64,000 bases of DNA, taken from Thermogemmatispora aurantia (lineage in GTDB: Bacteria; Chloroflexota; Ktedonobacteria; Ktedonobacterales; Ktedonobacteraceae). The stretch covers positions 62,001 through 126,000 of the forward strand of contig NZ_BKZV01000005.1 in NCBI RefSeq assembly GCF_008974285.1, written 5' to 3'. How positions within the stretch are numbered: position 1 is the stretch's first letter; the number at the start of each line of letters is the position of its first letter. A model generated the notes under the pieces. That model saw nothing but the letters and a program-made list of their open reading frames with translations, was not told the origin of the DNA and searched no databases. Positions 45,160 through 54,462 of the stretch are shown in pieces. The translations under genes and the position numbers were made by a program.

Positions 45160-48100
45160 ATGATTATTCTGAAACACCTGACAGTCGAGCGTTTCAGGCT
45201 CTTGCGAGAAATAGATCTGCACTTTCCCCAGCGCGGAAGTATCCTGATCCAGGGGCCGAACGAGGCTGGTAAATCGACGCTCTTTGAATGTATCTACTTT
45301 GCTCTCTTTGGCGAGCCACTCACTACCCATCGGGAGAAACGGGCGCTGGACGACCTCATTATGTACGGAGAGACGGAGGCCACAGTCAAGCTGACGCTCT
45401 CCGTCGGCGCCACTGAACTGGCCATCACGCGCACTATTGAACGCGGCAGCGGCCAGCGCGTTTCGCTCTTGGTCCGCCGCCTCGGCATGCCCGAGAGCGA
45501 GCCAATCACTCAGCTGCGAGCTGCTAATGAGCGCATCATTGCAGAGTTGGGCCGCCTCGATGGTGAGACGCTGCGCAATTCCTGCTTGATCGAGCAGAAG
45601 GGCCTCCAACGTCTTGAGCAGATCACTGGCCGCGAGCGCGAGGTGGCCCTGCGCCGCCTCTTGGGCCTGGAGAAGCTGACTCGCCTGGCTGAGCAGTTCC
45701 GCCTGACCCCCGAGGATGAGGAGCAGCTGCGTGAGTGCGCTGCTCGCCTGCGGCTGGCTGAGCTGCAGGCCCGCATTCCTGAGCTAAGTGCCAGGCTGGG
45801 CCAGGTCGAGGAGGCCCTGGATGCTGTCACAGTGAATGAGCATCTGGCCGAGATCGAGCAGCAAGAGGCAGAAATTGCTGAGCAGGAGAGCGCTCTCTCT
45901 ACTATCCAGCAGAAACGTTCTGAGCTGAAGAGTCGCCAGGCGCGCGTGCAGCAGTTGAAGAAGGCTGAGGCAATCCTCGCTGAGCTGATTACTGCCTACG
46001 ATGAGATGGCTGAGGCCCGCCGCGAGTTGCCTGAGCTGGACCGACAGATTGCTGATCTGGAACTACGCGAACGTGAAGAGCTACCGGTTCTGGAGAAGCG
46101 CGTGCGCGAGCTGGAAGATCTTTCGCGCTCGTTCGGTACTCTGGAGCGTATGGCTACTGACCTCCTGGCCACAGTGAATACGATTAAGGAATTGGAGCAG
46201 GAGGTTCAGGAGCGCACAACCTTTGAGGAGAGCCTTGAGCAGTTGGAGGCGCAAATCAGTCGCGCTCAGGCTCGCCTCGATCAGGCGCGCTTGACACGCA
46301 GCGAGCTGGAAGAGCGCCGCCGCGCCGGGCGACCCTCCCTGGAGGAGCGGCTACGGCGCCTGCGTCATCTGGCCTCTCGTTTGGAAACACTGCGTCAGGC
46401 GGAGGAGCGCTACGCCCAGCGCCTGGCGGCGCGCGAGCAGGCGGAGCAGCTGGAGAACCGCATCGAGGATGCGCGCCGTCTCCTGCGCGAGGCCGAACAG
46501 GAACAGGCTCGCTATGAGCAGGAGGTGCGCCAGACCGAGCAGCTGGTCACAACCTATGAGGAGCGCTGGCGCCGTCAGAATCTGGCACGCCAGTTAGAGG
46601 AATGGCTGCGCCTGCGCGATAAGTTACGTGGCTTGACCGAGGCTGAACGGCAGGTACGCGCTGCTTACCAGCAACATGAGCGCTGCCATCAGGAGGCCGC
46701 CGCCACTCTTAGCGTGATGCGCCGCTTGTTTGCTTTTCTGATTGTGGCCGGAATCGGCTTCGGGATCGCCGCGCTCCTGAGCTTCATATGGGCGCTCTCG
46801 CAACTTCTGGTCCCGGCGGTGATCGGCATTGTACTGGCGGCTGCCTGCGTTGCCGCTTTTGTAGTCATCTTTATCCGCTATAGTCGCGCTCGTGTCTCTG
46901 TCCAACAAGCTCTGCAGCGCGAGCAGGAGGCCCTCAATCATGTCCGCGCAATGGTGGCTACCCGTGAGGCGGCAGCCCGGGCTAACGGCGGTCAGGAAGC
47001 TCTGGCTCGCGTCGAAGAGGAGATTCGGAACCTTGGGGCTGAGGTTCCGGCTTCGCCTGATGAAGCACGGCGCGTGATCGAACAGGCCCAGGCCGAGCGC
47101 TCCTCTGTCAATGAGCAGCAGGCCCTGGCTGAGGCCCGCGAGCGCCTGGCTATCCTGCGTACACAGGTGACTCAGGCTGCTGAGAGAGTCGCCACGCTGC
47201 GCAAGCAAGCGAGCGAGTTGGAGGAGGAGGCACAGGCTAAAGATTGGGATGATATCCACAGCAAACTCCGCAGCGACCTGGTAGCTGTAGAGCAGGCTCG
47301 CCATGAGCTGGCAACGTTGATGGGTCACGAGGGCCTGCCAATCCCCACCTTCGAGGCCAACGTCTTCAATTCCCCTGCAAAGCATGCCGAGCTGCAGGCA
47401 ATCATTGAGGAGGCACTCAAAACTGCCGAGCTGGAGATTGCCGCGCTCGACGGCAAGATCGACGCGATCACCGAGCTACAAGAGCAGATTAAGACTTATG
47501 AGCAGGAGCTGGAAAGCCTCCAGACTCGCAAGCAGGTGCTCCTCGGGCGCCTCGAACGCTTTCAGACGAGCGATCCCCCTCAGCAGTTGGCGCGTGCTCG
47601 CGAGCAGCAGGCTGCTCTCAGAGAGGCCTTGCAGAAGTTGACAGATTCCCTGCGCCAGCGTGTCAAGCCCCTCGGCCTGCAGTTCGGCCAGGCCCAGGTC
47701 AGCAGCGCCGAGAGCGCGGCTCGCCGCGAGCTGGAGGCCCTCCATATTACTCTCGGGCGCCGCATCGAACTGCAGGGGCGCCGCGAGCACTACGCCGCCC
47801 TCCTCAAGGAGCGCCAACAGTCGCTCTCTGGCTACTATCAGCAGCTTGCAAAGTTCAGCACGGTGCTTGGTAGCTGGATTATCCCGCCCAATCCTTTTGC
47901 CGAGACGCTCAACGGTCTGCGTACACGCTGTCAGGAGGAGCTGCAGGCAGCCAGTGAGGAGAGCATTCTGCAGGAGTTGGAGCAGCTGCAGATGCAAGAA
48001 GGAGCTGCGCGGGCCAAGATCGAACTGTGTCGGCAAGAGATCGAGGAGATCCGCGAGCAGATCCGCGCTCTGCTCGAGCTGCGTGGCCGTCCTGCCCCCC

Positions 48101-48942
48101 AGGGCTATCAGCGCGAGGAGATTGTGGCAGTCTGGCCTCTCGTCGGCGAGTATGGCGTCGCCGATCGCCAGCGTTTGGAAGAGGAGCGGGAGCGTCTGGA
48201 GCAAGAGCTGCAGCAGCGTGAGAAGGAGGAGCTGGAGCTTAGCCAGCAGCTCGGCACTGGCGGCGGGCAGCTGGATCTGGAGCAGACTCGCAAGCGCATG
48301 GAGCAGCAGGAACGCAGCTATCAGACCAAGAAGCGTGGAAGCATGCTAATCGCGGCGGTCATCGAGCGCTTGATGCGCAAGATGGTCCCGCGTATCGAGT
48401 ACTACATGCAACAAATTCTGCCGCTCTTGACCAGCGGTCGCTATCACGATGTGCAGCTGGTGACCGAGCCGGAGGAGGGCAGCGCCAGCGGCGGGCCGCT
48501 GCGCTGGCGAGTCTGGGATTCGGCAGCTGGCGAGTATATCCCTCGCGATGCGCTCTCCAGCGGGGCGGCGGATCAGATTTCCTTCGCCCTGCGTCTGGCC
48601 TTTGCGATCGCCGCCCTCCCACGCGAGCTCAATGCCGCTCCAGGCTTTTTGCTCCTCGACGAGCCGCTCAGCTCCTTCGACCAGCGGCGAGCGCAGGCGG
48701 TGGTCGAAGTGGTGACCGGTGAGATGCTGGGACAGCACTTCGAGCAAATCTTCTTTATCTCACACAGCGGCGCTTTCGATCCCGCTCAGTTCCCCTACTA
48801 TCTCTTGATCGACGGTGGACAGGTGGTCGAGAGCAACCTGCCAGTGATAACACTGCGCAGCTCGCTCAACGGCAATGGCAGCCGCCCCTCATCTGAAGAA
48901 GGACCTGAAACCAGCTCGGAAGCAACCTCGGTGGTGGCCTAG
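45160..48942 (+). CDS. SbcC/Rad50-like (YhaN-type) ATPase with transmembrane hairpin
   Basis: 1260-aa SMC-type ATPase. N-terminal Walker A GPNEAGKSTLFECIYFALFG (about residues 33-52); two very long Glu/Arg/Leu-rich coiled coils; C-terminal signature SSGAADQISFALRLAFAIA, Walker B GFLLLDEPLSSFDQRR and H-loop FFISHSG. Between the coils, where Rad50 has its zinc hook, there are instead two hydrophobic helices (about 521-575: FAFLIVAGIGFGIAALLSFIWAL and VPAVIGIVLAAACVAAFVVIF). This layout fits Bacillus YhaN rather than classical SbcC. Expected to form a membrane-tied complex with the upstream phosphoesterase. Weak ribosome site (GGAGTGAAG). Confidence 0.9.
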   Translation: MIILKHLTVERFRLLREIDLHFPQRGSILIQGPNEAGKSTLFECIYFALFGEPLTTHREKRALDDLIMYGETEATVKLTLSVGATELAITRTIERGSGQRVSLLVRRLGMPESEPITQLRAANERIIAELGRLDGETLRNSCLIEQKGLQRLEQITGREREVALRRLLGLEKLTRLAEQFRLTPEDEEQLRECAARLRLAELQARIPELSARLGQVEEALDAVTVNEHLAEIEQQEAEIAEQESALSTIQQKRSELKSRQARVQQLKKAEAILAELITAYDEMAEARRELPELDRQIADLELREREELPVLEKRVRELEDLSRSFGTLERMATDLLATVNTIKELEQEVQERTTFEESLEQLEAQISRAQARLDQARLTRSELEERRRAGRPSLEERLRRLRHLASRLETLRQAEERYAQRLAAREQAEQLENRIEDARRLLREAEQEQARYEQEVRQTEQLVTTYEERWRRQNLARQLEEWLRLRDKLRGLTEAERQVRAAYQQHERCHQEAAATLSVMRRLFAFLIVAGIGFGIAALLSFIWALSQLLVPAVIGIVLAAACVAAFVVIFIRYSRARVSVQQALQREQEALNHVRAMVATREAAARANGGQEALARVEEEIRNLGAEVPASPDEARRVIEQAQAERSSVNEQQALAEARERLAILRTQVTQAAERVATLRKQASELEEEAQAKDWDDIHSKLRSDLVAVEQARHELATLMGHEGLPIPTFEANVFNSPAKHAELQAIIEEALKTAELEIAALDGKIDAITELQEQIKTYEQELESLQTRKQVLLGRLERFQTSDPPQQLARAREQQAALREALQKLTDSLRQRVKPLGLQFGQAQVSSAESAARRELEALHITLGRRIELQGRREHYAALLKERQQSLSGYYQQLAKFSTVLGSWIIPPNPFAETLNGLRTRCQEELQAASEESILQELEQLQMQEGAARAKIELCRQEIEEIREQIRALLELRGRPAPQGYQREEIVAVWPLVGEYGVADRQRLEEERERLEQELQQREKEELELSQQLGTGGGQLDLEQTRKRMEQQERSYQTKKRGSMLIAAVIERLMRKMVPRIEYYMQQILPLLTSGRYHDVQLVTEPEEGSASGGPLRWRVWDSAAGEYIPRDALSSGAADQISFALRLAFAIAALPRELNAAPGFLLLDEPLSSFDQRRAQAVVEVVTGEMLGQHFEQIFFISHSGAFDPAQFPYYLLIDGGQVVESNLPVITLRSSLNGNGSRPSSEEGPETSSEATSVVA

Positions 48943-49013
48943 TGCTGCGAGGAACCTTCAGAACGAGGCAAGGCATCGGCGCCTGGCTGACCAATGCTCT
49001 GCGAAAACCAACG

Positions 49014-49052
49014 CCAGGAGGAAGCTGCTCCCAGCGAGCAGACTCCTCCTGG
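49014..49052. terminator. Double hairpin between convergent genes
   Basis: Outer arms CCAGGAGGA (49014-49022) and TCCTCCTGG (49044-49052), inner stem CTGCTC (49025-49030) / GAGCAG (49036-49041). It lies between the SbcC-like gene and miaA, and likely ends both transcripts. Confidence 0.6.
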
Positions 49053-49125
49053 ATGGACGGCAAGTCTGTGTTGACGACTCTTCCTGATCCTCCGCTTACT
49101 CTATCTACTATCCTTGCCTCCCCCG

Positions 49126-50064
49126 TCATCCTCCCTCCTCTAGAAAACGCTCTACCTCGACTTCGGCCCGCGCCAGGTCAGCACCTTCCAGCCAGATAAT
49201 GCGCTGATCACGCCGAAACCAGCTCAGCTGGCGGCGGGCAAAATCATGGATCGCGTGCTTTAGATGTTCTGCCATCTCTGCCTCGTTCTCGTATTCGCCT
49301 CGCAGCAAGCGACTGATAAAACGGTACTCCAGCCCCAGGGCTTCCAGGCGCTCGTGGCTAACGCCCTGGGCCAGCAAACGACGAACCTCATCGACCATCC
49401 CCTGGCGCAGGCGCTCATCGACGCGCTGATCGATGCGGCGATAGAGTTCCGCCCGCGGCCAGTGAATACCCAGCAGAAGGCTCTCGTAGAGTGGAGCCGG
49501 TACCCCCTGCTGCTCGGAGAAGGGCCGGCCTGTGAGAAGGCAGACCTCCAAAGCACGGATCACTCGACGTGGGTTGCGGCGGTCGATGCGAGCCGCGGCG
49601 CGTGGATCACGTCTCTCTAGCTCAGCGACCAGCTCTACAAGGGGACGTTGCTCAAGCTGACGGCGCAGCTCTGGGTCAGGTGGCACCTGGGGCACCTGTA
49701 GATTGTCAACTACCAACTGGATATAGTGGGGGGAGCCACCAACCAACAAGGGCAGCTTGCCACGGCCTAAGATCGCCTCAACCGCTGCCAGGGCCTCCTC
49801 GCGAAAGCGAGCGGCGCTGTAAACTTCGCCTGGGTCGGCCACGTCAAGCAAGTGATGAGGGACAAGCGCTCGCTCCTCTGGCGTCACTTTGGCCGTGCCG
49901 ATATCCAGACCGCGGTAGACCTGGCGCGAATCGGCGGAGACGATTTCTCCATTGAAGCGCTGGGCGAGCTGAATACCCAGGGCGCTCTTGCCCGAGGCAG
50001 TTGGTCCCAGCACTACCACCACTTTCCCTTTCCGCTGCGACTGTTCCCTCTCAGCGGCGCTCAT
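49126..50064 (-). CDS. miaA: tRNA dimethylallyltransferase
   Basis: Adds the isopentenyl group to A37 of tRNAs reading U-starting codons. About 312 aa from ATG 50064 (MSAAEREQSQ, weak AAAGAGA site); an upstream in-frame ATG at 50082 lies right after the kinase stop. P-loop VVVLGPTASGKSALGIQLAQ, EIVSADSRQVYRGLDIGTAK, HHLLDVADPGEVYSAARF, VGGSPHYIQLVV (normally GGTGLY), RRNPRRVIRALEV and LGIHWPR are present. hfq, a frequent neighbour, is absent. Follows the second kinase by 20 nt or less. Confidence 0.93.
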   Translation of the reverse strand: MSAAEREQSQRKGKVVVVLGPTASGKSALGIQLAQRFNGEIVSADSRQVYRGLDIGTAKVTPEERALVPHHLLDVADPGEVYSAARFREEALAAVEAILGRGKLPLLVGGSPHYIQLVVDNLQVPQVPPDPELRRQLEQRPLVELVAELERRDPRAAARIDRRNPRRVIRALEVCLLTGRPFSEQQGVPAPLYESLLLGIHWPRAELYRRIDQRVDERLRQGMVDEVRRLLAQGVSHERLEALGLEYRFISRLLRGEYENEAEMAEHLKHAIHDFARRQLSWFRRDQRIIWLEGADLARAEVEVERFLEEGG

Positions 50065-50084
50065 TGTCTCTTTCCCATCCACAG

Positions 50085-52400
50085 CTACGGATGCCCGATC
50101 AGTCGATCGATGCGGAAGATCAACGCCAGGGCCACAGCAGCCCCCGTGGCTACGGCCAGCGGTGTCAGCAAGCTCAGACTGGTCCCCAATGCCAGGCTCA
50201 GGCCCAGGCTGACGCCAGTAACCATCAACAGGGCCAGCGTTGGCAAGCGGAAGCGCTTCATCGCCCAGGTCGCCCCGGCCAGCAGGCGACTGCTGATAAA
50301 CTGGCTACTGCCCAGGGTACCGGCCAGAGCGGCCAGAGCAAGCAAGGTCAGGGCATGAAGGGCAGGTGCCCCATCCTGGAAAACGCTGTGCCAGGCAGGC
50401 TCCAGCAGACCAAGGGCTGCCAGGGTAGTGGCCAGTCCCGTACAGAAACGGTTCATCAGCGCTGACATCTGCCAGCGGTGATCGGCGTTCAGCAATAAGG
50501 CCCCCAGTGGGGCCAGTGGTAGTGTTGCGAGCAACGCCGGCAGGAAAGCTGGATCAGGAGGCAGAGGAGCATGAGAAAAGAAAGGCAGCTGCGAGAATAG
50601 CTCATAAAACAGAGAGGGGGTAAGCAAAGCTGCAGCAAAGACCTGCAGCCAATAGAGCCGGCGGCGCTCAGCGGGACTTGCCCGTAGCAGGTCCCAGCCA
50701 CCGGGTTGGCCATACTTCGCCTTGTAAGCCTCGTCCTGGGGATTGATATAGGCTGGCAGCGCTGGGGTCATCGAACCAGAGCGTTGGCTGGGAGGTAACA
50801 AGCGTTGGCCAGCGCCGGCGCCAGCGCTGCCAGAGACCTGACCGCTGGCCGTTCTTGTCCCGCTAGCCGACACCGGCCCCGTGACGGTATAATTCATAAC
50901 CTCCACCTCCACTTTCACCTCCGCTGGCTTTCCCGCCGTCTCGCCCAGAGGCGTAATCACAATGGTACCGCTATAGCGCTGCGAGCCGGCAAGCTGGCTG
51001 CTATCGACCCGCACACGCACCAATGTACTCATTCCATCAAAGCGCGTCTGATCCACGATAATCCACGGCTCTACCGGCTGGATGGTACCCTGAACAACCG
51101 AACCCTGATTGCCCGTGATCGTGAGCAACATAGGAGCAGACAGGCCCGGGTAAACCTGGCCAAAATTAATCGTGGCCGGGCGCACAATCATCAGCGGTGC
51201 CTTGCGCGGACGTGCAGGGGGACGCCCACGCGCTGCCTCAGAGGCCGCGGACGCTGTGGCACTAACGGATCTCTGGAATTTCGTGCGTAAGTGGGCATCT
51301 GGTCCCATAATCAGCTGGACCAGTCGTTCAACGCCCAGCTCGGGATCACCGGTCGTCGTCCGTAAGCGGCGCACCTTGCGGGCCAGATCGCTCTCGCCGA
51401 TCTCCTCGAGCCATGACTCGATCTCCCCATTGAACAGGTAGTCAGCCCCCTCCTCGGGAAAGCGAGCGCACAACTCTGCCAGCTCTTCTGGTGTCGTGGC
51501 CTCCTGACCATTCTCAAAAGGTAATGTCCCCACACGGAAGAGAGCCCGACGGAAAACGGCCACACTTGGGTAGCGATCGTTGGGATCGAGAGAGGCCGCT
51601 TTCTCCAGCGCTCGCGCCACTGTTGACGAGACCGCTGGGTTCAGTGTGCGCGCATCTGGCAGGCCAAAACCCTTCTCGGGCAGTGCGCCCGTCAAAAGCT
51701 GGAAGAGCGTCACCGCCAGTGAGTAGATATCGGAGCGCTGATCTGTTTGAGCGCTGCCATACTGCTCTGGAGGAGCAAAACCGGGCGTGCCCAGCAGCTG
51801 GGTATCTTGCGAGGAAGAGCGACGCACCAGCCGGGCGATACCGAAGTCGATCAGCTTGATGCGCCCGTCGCGGCGCAGCATAATATTGCCCGGCTTCAAG
51901 TCGCGGAAAATCACCGGCGGCTGCTGGCTGTGTAGGTATTCCAGGACATCGCAGAGCTGACGAGCCCAACCCAACACGCGCCGCTCAGAGAAAGGCCCAC
52001 CGTTCTCCTCCAGCAGCTCCTCCAGCGTCTGCCCATCGATATACTCCATCACCAGAAAATGGCGCTCACCCTCGCTGAAGAAGTCGGTAAAGGCGGGAAG
52101 GTTAGGGTGGCTGAGGCGCGATAAAATAGTAGCCTCAGCCAGAAAATTCTCCAGAGCCTTACCCTGTTCGCTAGGCGGCACGGAAGAGAGGCTCATCTCC
52201 TTCACCGCGCAGATCTCGCCCCGCTTCGTATCGCGCGCCTGGTACACTGCTCCCATGCCCCCCTGGCCGATCACACGCAGGATGATGTAGCGCTTGTGGA
52301 GCAGGGTATTGCGTCCCAGGCGTCCCGTCTGGGCATTCCCCTGACCGTTCTGTGGACTGATGGGACTGATGGCGAACCCCCTGTCTCTCCTCACGGACAT
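50085..52400 (-). CDS. Ser/Thr protein kinase with Ig-like and multi-pass membrane C-terminus
   Basis: About 771 aa from ATG 52400 (GAGGAG 6 nt upstream). Kinase: VIGQGGMGAVYQARD (about 40-54), AVKEM lysine, PVIFRDLKPGNIMLRRDG (HRD replaced by FRD, about 160), LIDFGIARL, APPEQYG. A middle segment (about 285-330) has a helical, repeat-like character. Then an Ig-like beta sandwich (RPATINFGQVYPGLSAPMLLTITG ... PWIIVDQTRF ... YSGTIVITPLG, about 410-520), a Ser/Gly-rich linker, and at least five hydrophobic helices to the end. Unlike PknB, the beta domain precedes the membrane helices and would be cytoplasmic. The loss of His in HRD occurs in other active kinases. Confidence 0.85.
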   Translation of the reverse strand: MSVRRDRGFAISPISPQNGQGNAQTGRLGRNTLLHKRYIILRVIGQGGMGAVYQARDTKRGEICAVKEMSLSSVPPSEQGKALENFLAEATILSRLSHPNLPAFTDFFSEGERHFLVMEYIDGQTLEELLEENGGPFSERRVLGWARQLCDVLEYLHSQQPPVIFRDLKPGNIMLRRDGRIKLIDFGIARLVRRSSSQDTQLLGTPGFAPPEQYGSAQTDQRSDIYSLAVTLFQLLTGALPEKGFGLPDARTLNPAVSSTVARALEKAASLDPNDRYPSVAVFRRALFRVGTLPFENGQEATTPEELAELCARFPEEGADYLFNGEIESWLEEIGESDLARKVRRLRTTTGDPELGVERLVQLIMGPDAHLRTKFQRSVSATASAASEAARGRPPARPRKAPLMIVRPATINFGQVYPGLSAPMLLTITGNQGSVVQGTIQPVEPWIIVDQTRFDGMSTLVRVRVDSSQLAGSQRYSGTIVITPLGETAGKPAEVKVEVEVMNYTVTGPVSASGTRTASGQVSGSAGAGAGQRLLPPSQRSGSMTPALPAYINPQDEAYKAKYGQPGGWDLLRASPAERRRLYWLQVFAAALLTPSLFYELFSQLPFFSHAPLPPDPAFLPALLATLPLAPLGALLLNADHRWQMSALMNRFCTGLATTLAALGLLEPAWHSVFQDGAPALHALTLLALAALAGTLGSSQFISSRLLAGATWAMKRFRLPTLALLMVTGVSLGLSLALGTSLSLLTPLAVATGAAVALALIFRIDRLIGHP

Positions 52401-52916
52401 CAATGCTCCTCGGTCCATCGCCGGCGCCGCCGGGCCAGCTTAACCTCCTGGCCGCTCTTGACCGGCCAGACCCGGCCAGGTAGAGGGCCTGCAGCGCCTT
52501 CGTGGCTCTCGTGCATTCCAGTATAGCATACCATTTATGGGAGATACTACCTATGCTGGATGCTATTGATACAAGTAAATTCGCGCTGCATGGTACAATC
52601 AGCATAGATGCTCTCGGCCTTCCGACCGCTCCTGCTTGCGTAGGAAAGGAGAAAGTCGCCGGGCGTCTGTCCTGCTCTACAACGTTTGAGAGCTGCAAAA
52701 TCTGGTAAAGAAGATCATCCTGAAAAACGTCAATAACGGACAGGGCCAGGATCAGGCCCAAAGTCATGGGTAAGCTTTCAGAACAGGGGATAGGGAGCAA
52801 GGGACTGATCTCAGCGATCTGATCTACGCTGGAATCTGCAGTGAGGCGTGAGTGTGGCCTGGCAGAGATGTTGTGAGGGAGTGGCTCGCCTCGCTGGCTT
52901 CAGCGATAACGGGAAT

Positions 52917-54239
52917 ATGATGAAGAGCAAGCTGATCACTCAGACTGTTCAGCCGGCATTTCCACAGCCACACCTCCGGCGTTCGCTGCAGGCCATGCTG
53001 ATCAGCCTGGCGCTGTTACTCGTCGGGGCACTGGTTCTGACCTGGCAAATCATGAACGGTAGCACCGGCAGCCAGGCCAGCAGCGCCAGCGTGCTGGGAC
53101 CGCCAACGTTGCCAGCGGAGACCGTCAACACTATTCTGGCGTCGACCCCTATGGCTGGCACCGGTCAGGTAGTTGAAGAAGCGGCCCGCCAGACCAATAT
53201 CGACGATGCCTTTGCCCTGGCCGTCTGGTACGTCGAAACGAACCAGGGAGCGGCAGGGGTTGGCCTGGGCGACCATAATCCTGGCGGCGTCCGTGCCAGC
53301 GCAAGCTATCCAAGCGATGCCGGTGGCTATACTATCTATCCTTCCTATGCCGCGGCTATTCAGGACTGGTTTTCAATCGTGCAGCAGCGCTATATCGCTC
53401 GCGGACTGACGACCGTTTATCTGATCGCCGGCCCCTACGTTGGGACGTCTAGCTCGGGTTCTTGGGCAGCTAAGGTCATGAATTTGATGACCATCTATCG
53501 CAATGAGGCTCCGCCACCAACGCCAACGCCAACCCCAACGCCGGCGACGTTGAAGTATAAGATTGCCACAACCCTACAGAACAAGAGCGGGCAGCAGGCC
53601 GATGCGGAGCGAGAGGATAGTCAGCCTCAGCCGACTGTCTCTTTCTCCACTGCTTCCTCTGCTCCGGCGATAACGGCGACCTCTGCGGCGAACGAGCTGA
53701 ACAAGCCGAGCGGACAGAACGCTGTCGTGGTCGTCCTCGGCCTAAGCTCTGCGCTGGCCTTGGCTCTCGCTGCCATCTGGTTGCGCCGCCGCCAGCGTCT
53801 CCTGACCGCCTTGCTGGGCAGCGCATCGGCAGAAGTGGGGTCAAAGCCGGAGCCGGTCACCGATACGCTGGTACTCGCCACCGTGCCTATCCAGACTGCT
53901 GCAGAAACATCTCTCACCAGCCTGGTTGGCTCGCTGCCAGGACGCGATACAGATGCTTTGCCGCTCTGGAATCTACCAGCTCAGCCTGAAACCCACGAAG
54001 CTCTCTTGGCTGCCGCCAGCCACAGCGGGTCTTGGCCTGGCCCTTTCTCCCACCTGCCAGAGCTGCAGCCAATACCGGCAGGCCCCGCCCCTGCGTCTCC
54101 TATCCAGCCAGCTCCAGTAGCTGTGCCTTTGCTCGCTGGACGGAGCACAGGCCCGGGTAGCGGCCTCTTGAGCCGTTACGGCTCTGGCCATCCCCTGCCT
54201 TCTAGCGCGCAGGCTGCTCGCTCAGAGACGAGAGAGTGA
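52917..54239 (+). CDS. Membrane-bound glucosaminidase/lysozyme-like wall protein
   Basis: About 440 aa from the tandem ATGs at 52917/52920; the frame opens at 52848 without a better ribosome site. One N-terminal membrane helix (AMLISLALLLVGALVLTW), then an outside domain: ETVNTILASTPMAG, FALAVWYVETNQGAAGVGLGDHNPGGV, YPSYAAAIQDWFSIVQQRYIARG, GSWAAKVMNLMTIYRNE. This fits glucosaminidase-type muramidases, with Glu of WYVETN as the probable acid. A Thr-Pro repeat follows, then a second membrane helix and a long Pro/Ala-rich tail with no known domain. Two-helix topology with the tail inside is unusual for a hydrolase. Just upstream of tRNA-Lys. Confidence 0.7.
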   Translation: MMKSKLITQTVQPAFPQPHLRRSLQAMLISLALLLVGALVLTWQIMNGSTGSQASSASVLGPPTLPAETVNTILASTPMAGTGQVVEEAARQTNIDDAFALAVWYVETNQGAAGVGLGDHNPGGVRASASYPSDAGGYTIYPSYAAAIQDWFSIVQQRYIARGLTTVYLIAGPYVGTSSSGSWAAKVMNLMTIYRNEAPPPTPTPTPTPATLKYKIATTLQNKSGQQADAEREDSQPQPTVSFSTASSAPAITATSAANELNKPSGQNAVVVVLGLSSALALALAAIWLRRRQRLLTALLGSASAEVGSKPEPVTDTLVLATVPIQTAAETSLTSLVGSLPGRDTDALPLWNLPAQPETHEALLAAASHSGSWPGPFSHLPELQPIPAGPAPASPIQPAPVAVPLLAGRSTGPGSGLLSRYGSGHPLPSSAQAARSETRE

Positions 54240-54462
54240 GGAGGCCAAGCCGCCCCTGCTTGTTCTCCCCTCTTTCCTGGCAAGAGGAAGAGGCCATCGT
54301 TGACTGACTTTGGCCAACAGCCTCTTCCCTACTTGACGGGAAGCGCCAGATATGCTATCCTTCACTGTGCAGTGCCACCGCAGCATCCGAAGCAAGCTCG
54401 GGGCTGCGGATTCACTGTAAAGCTGGGTGACTAGCTCAATCGGTAGAGCAAGCGACTCTTAA

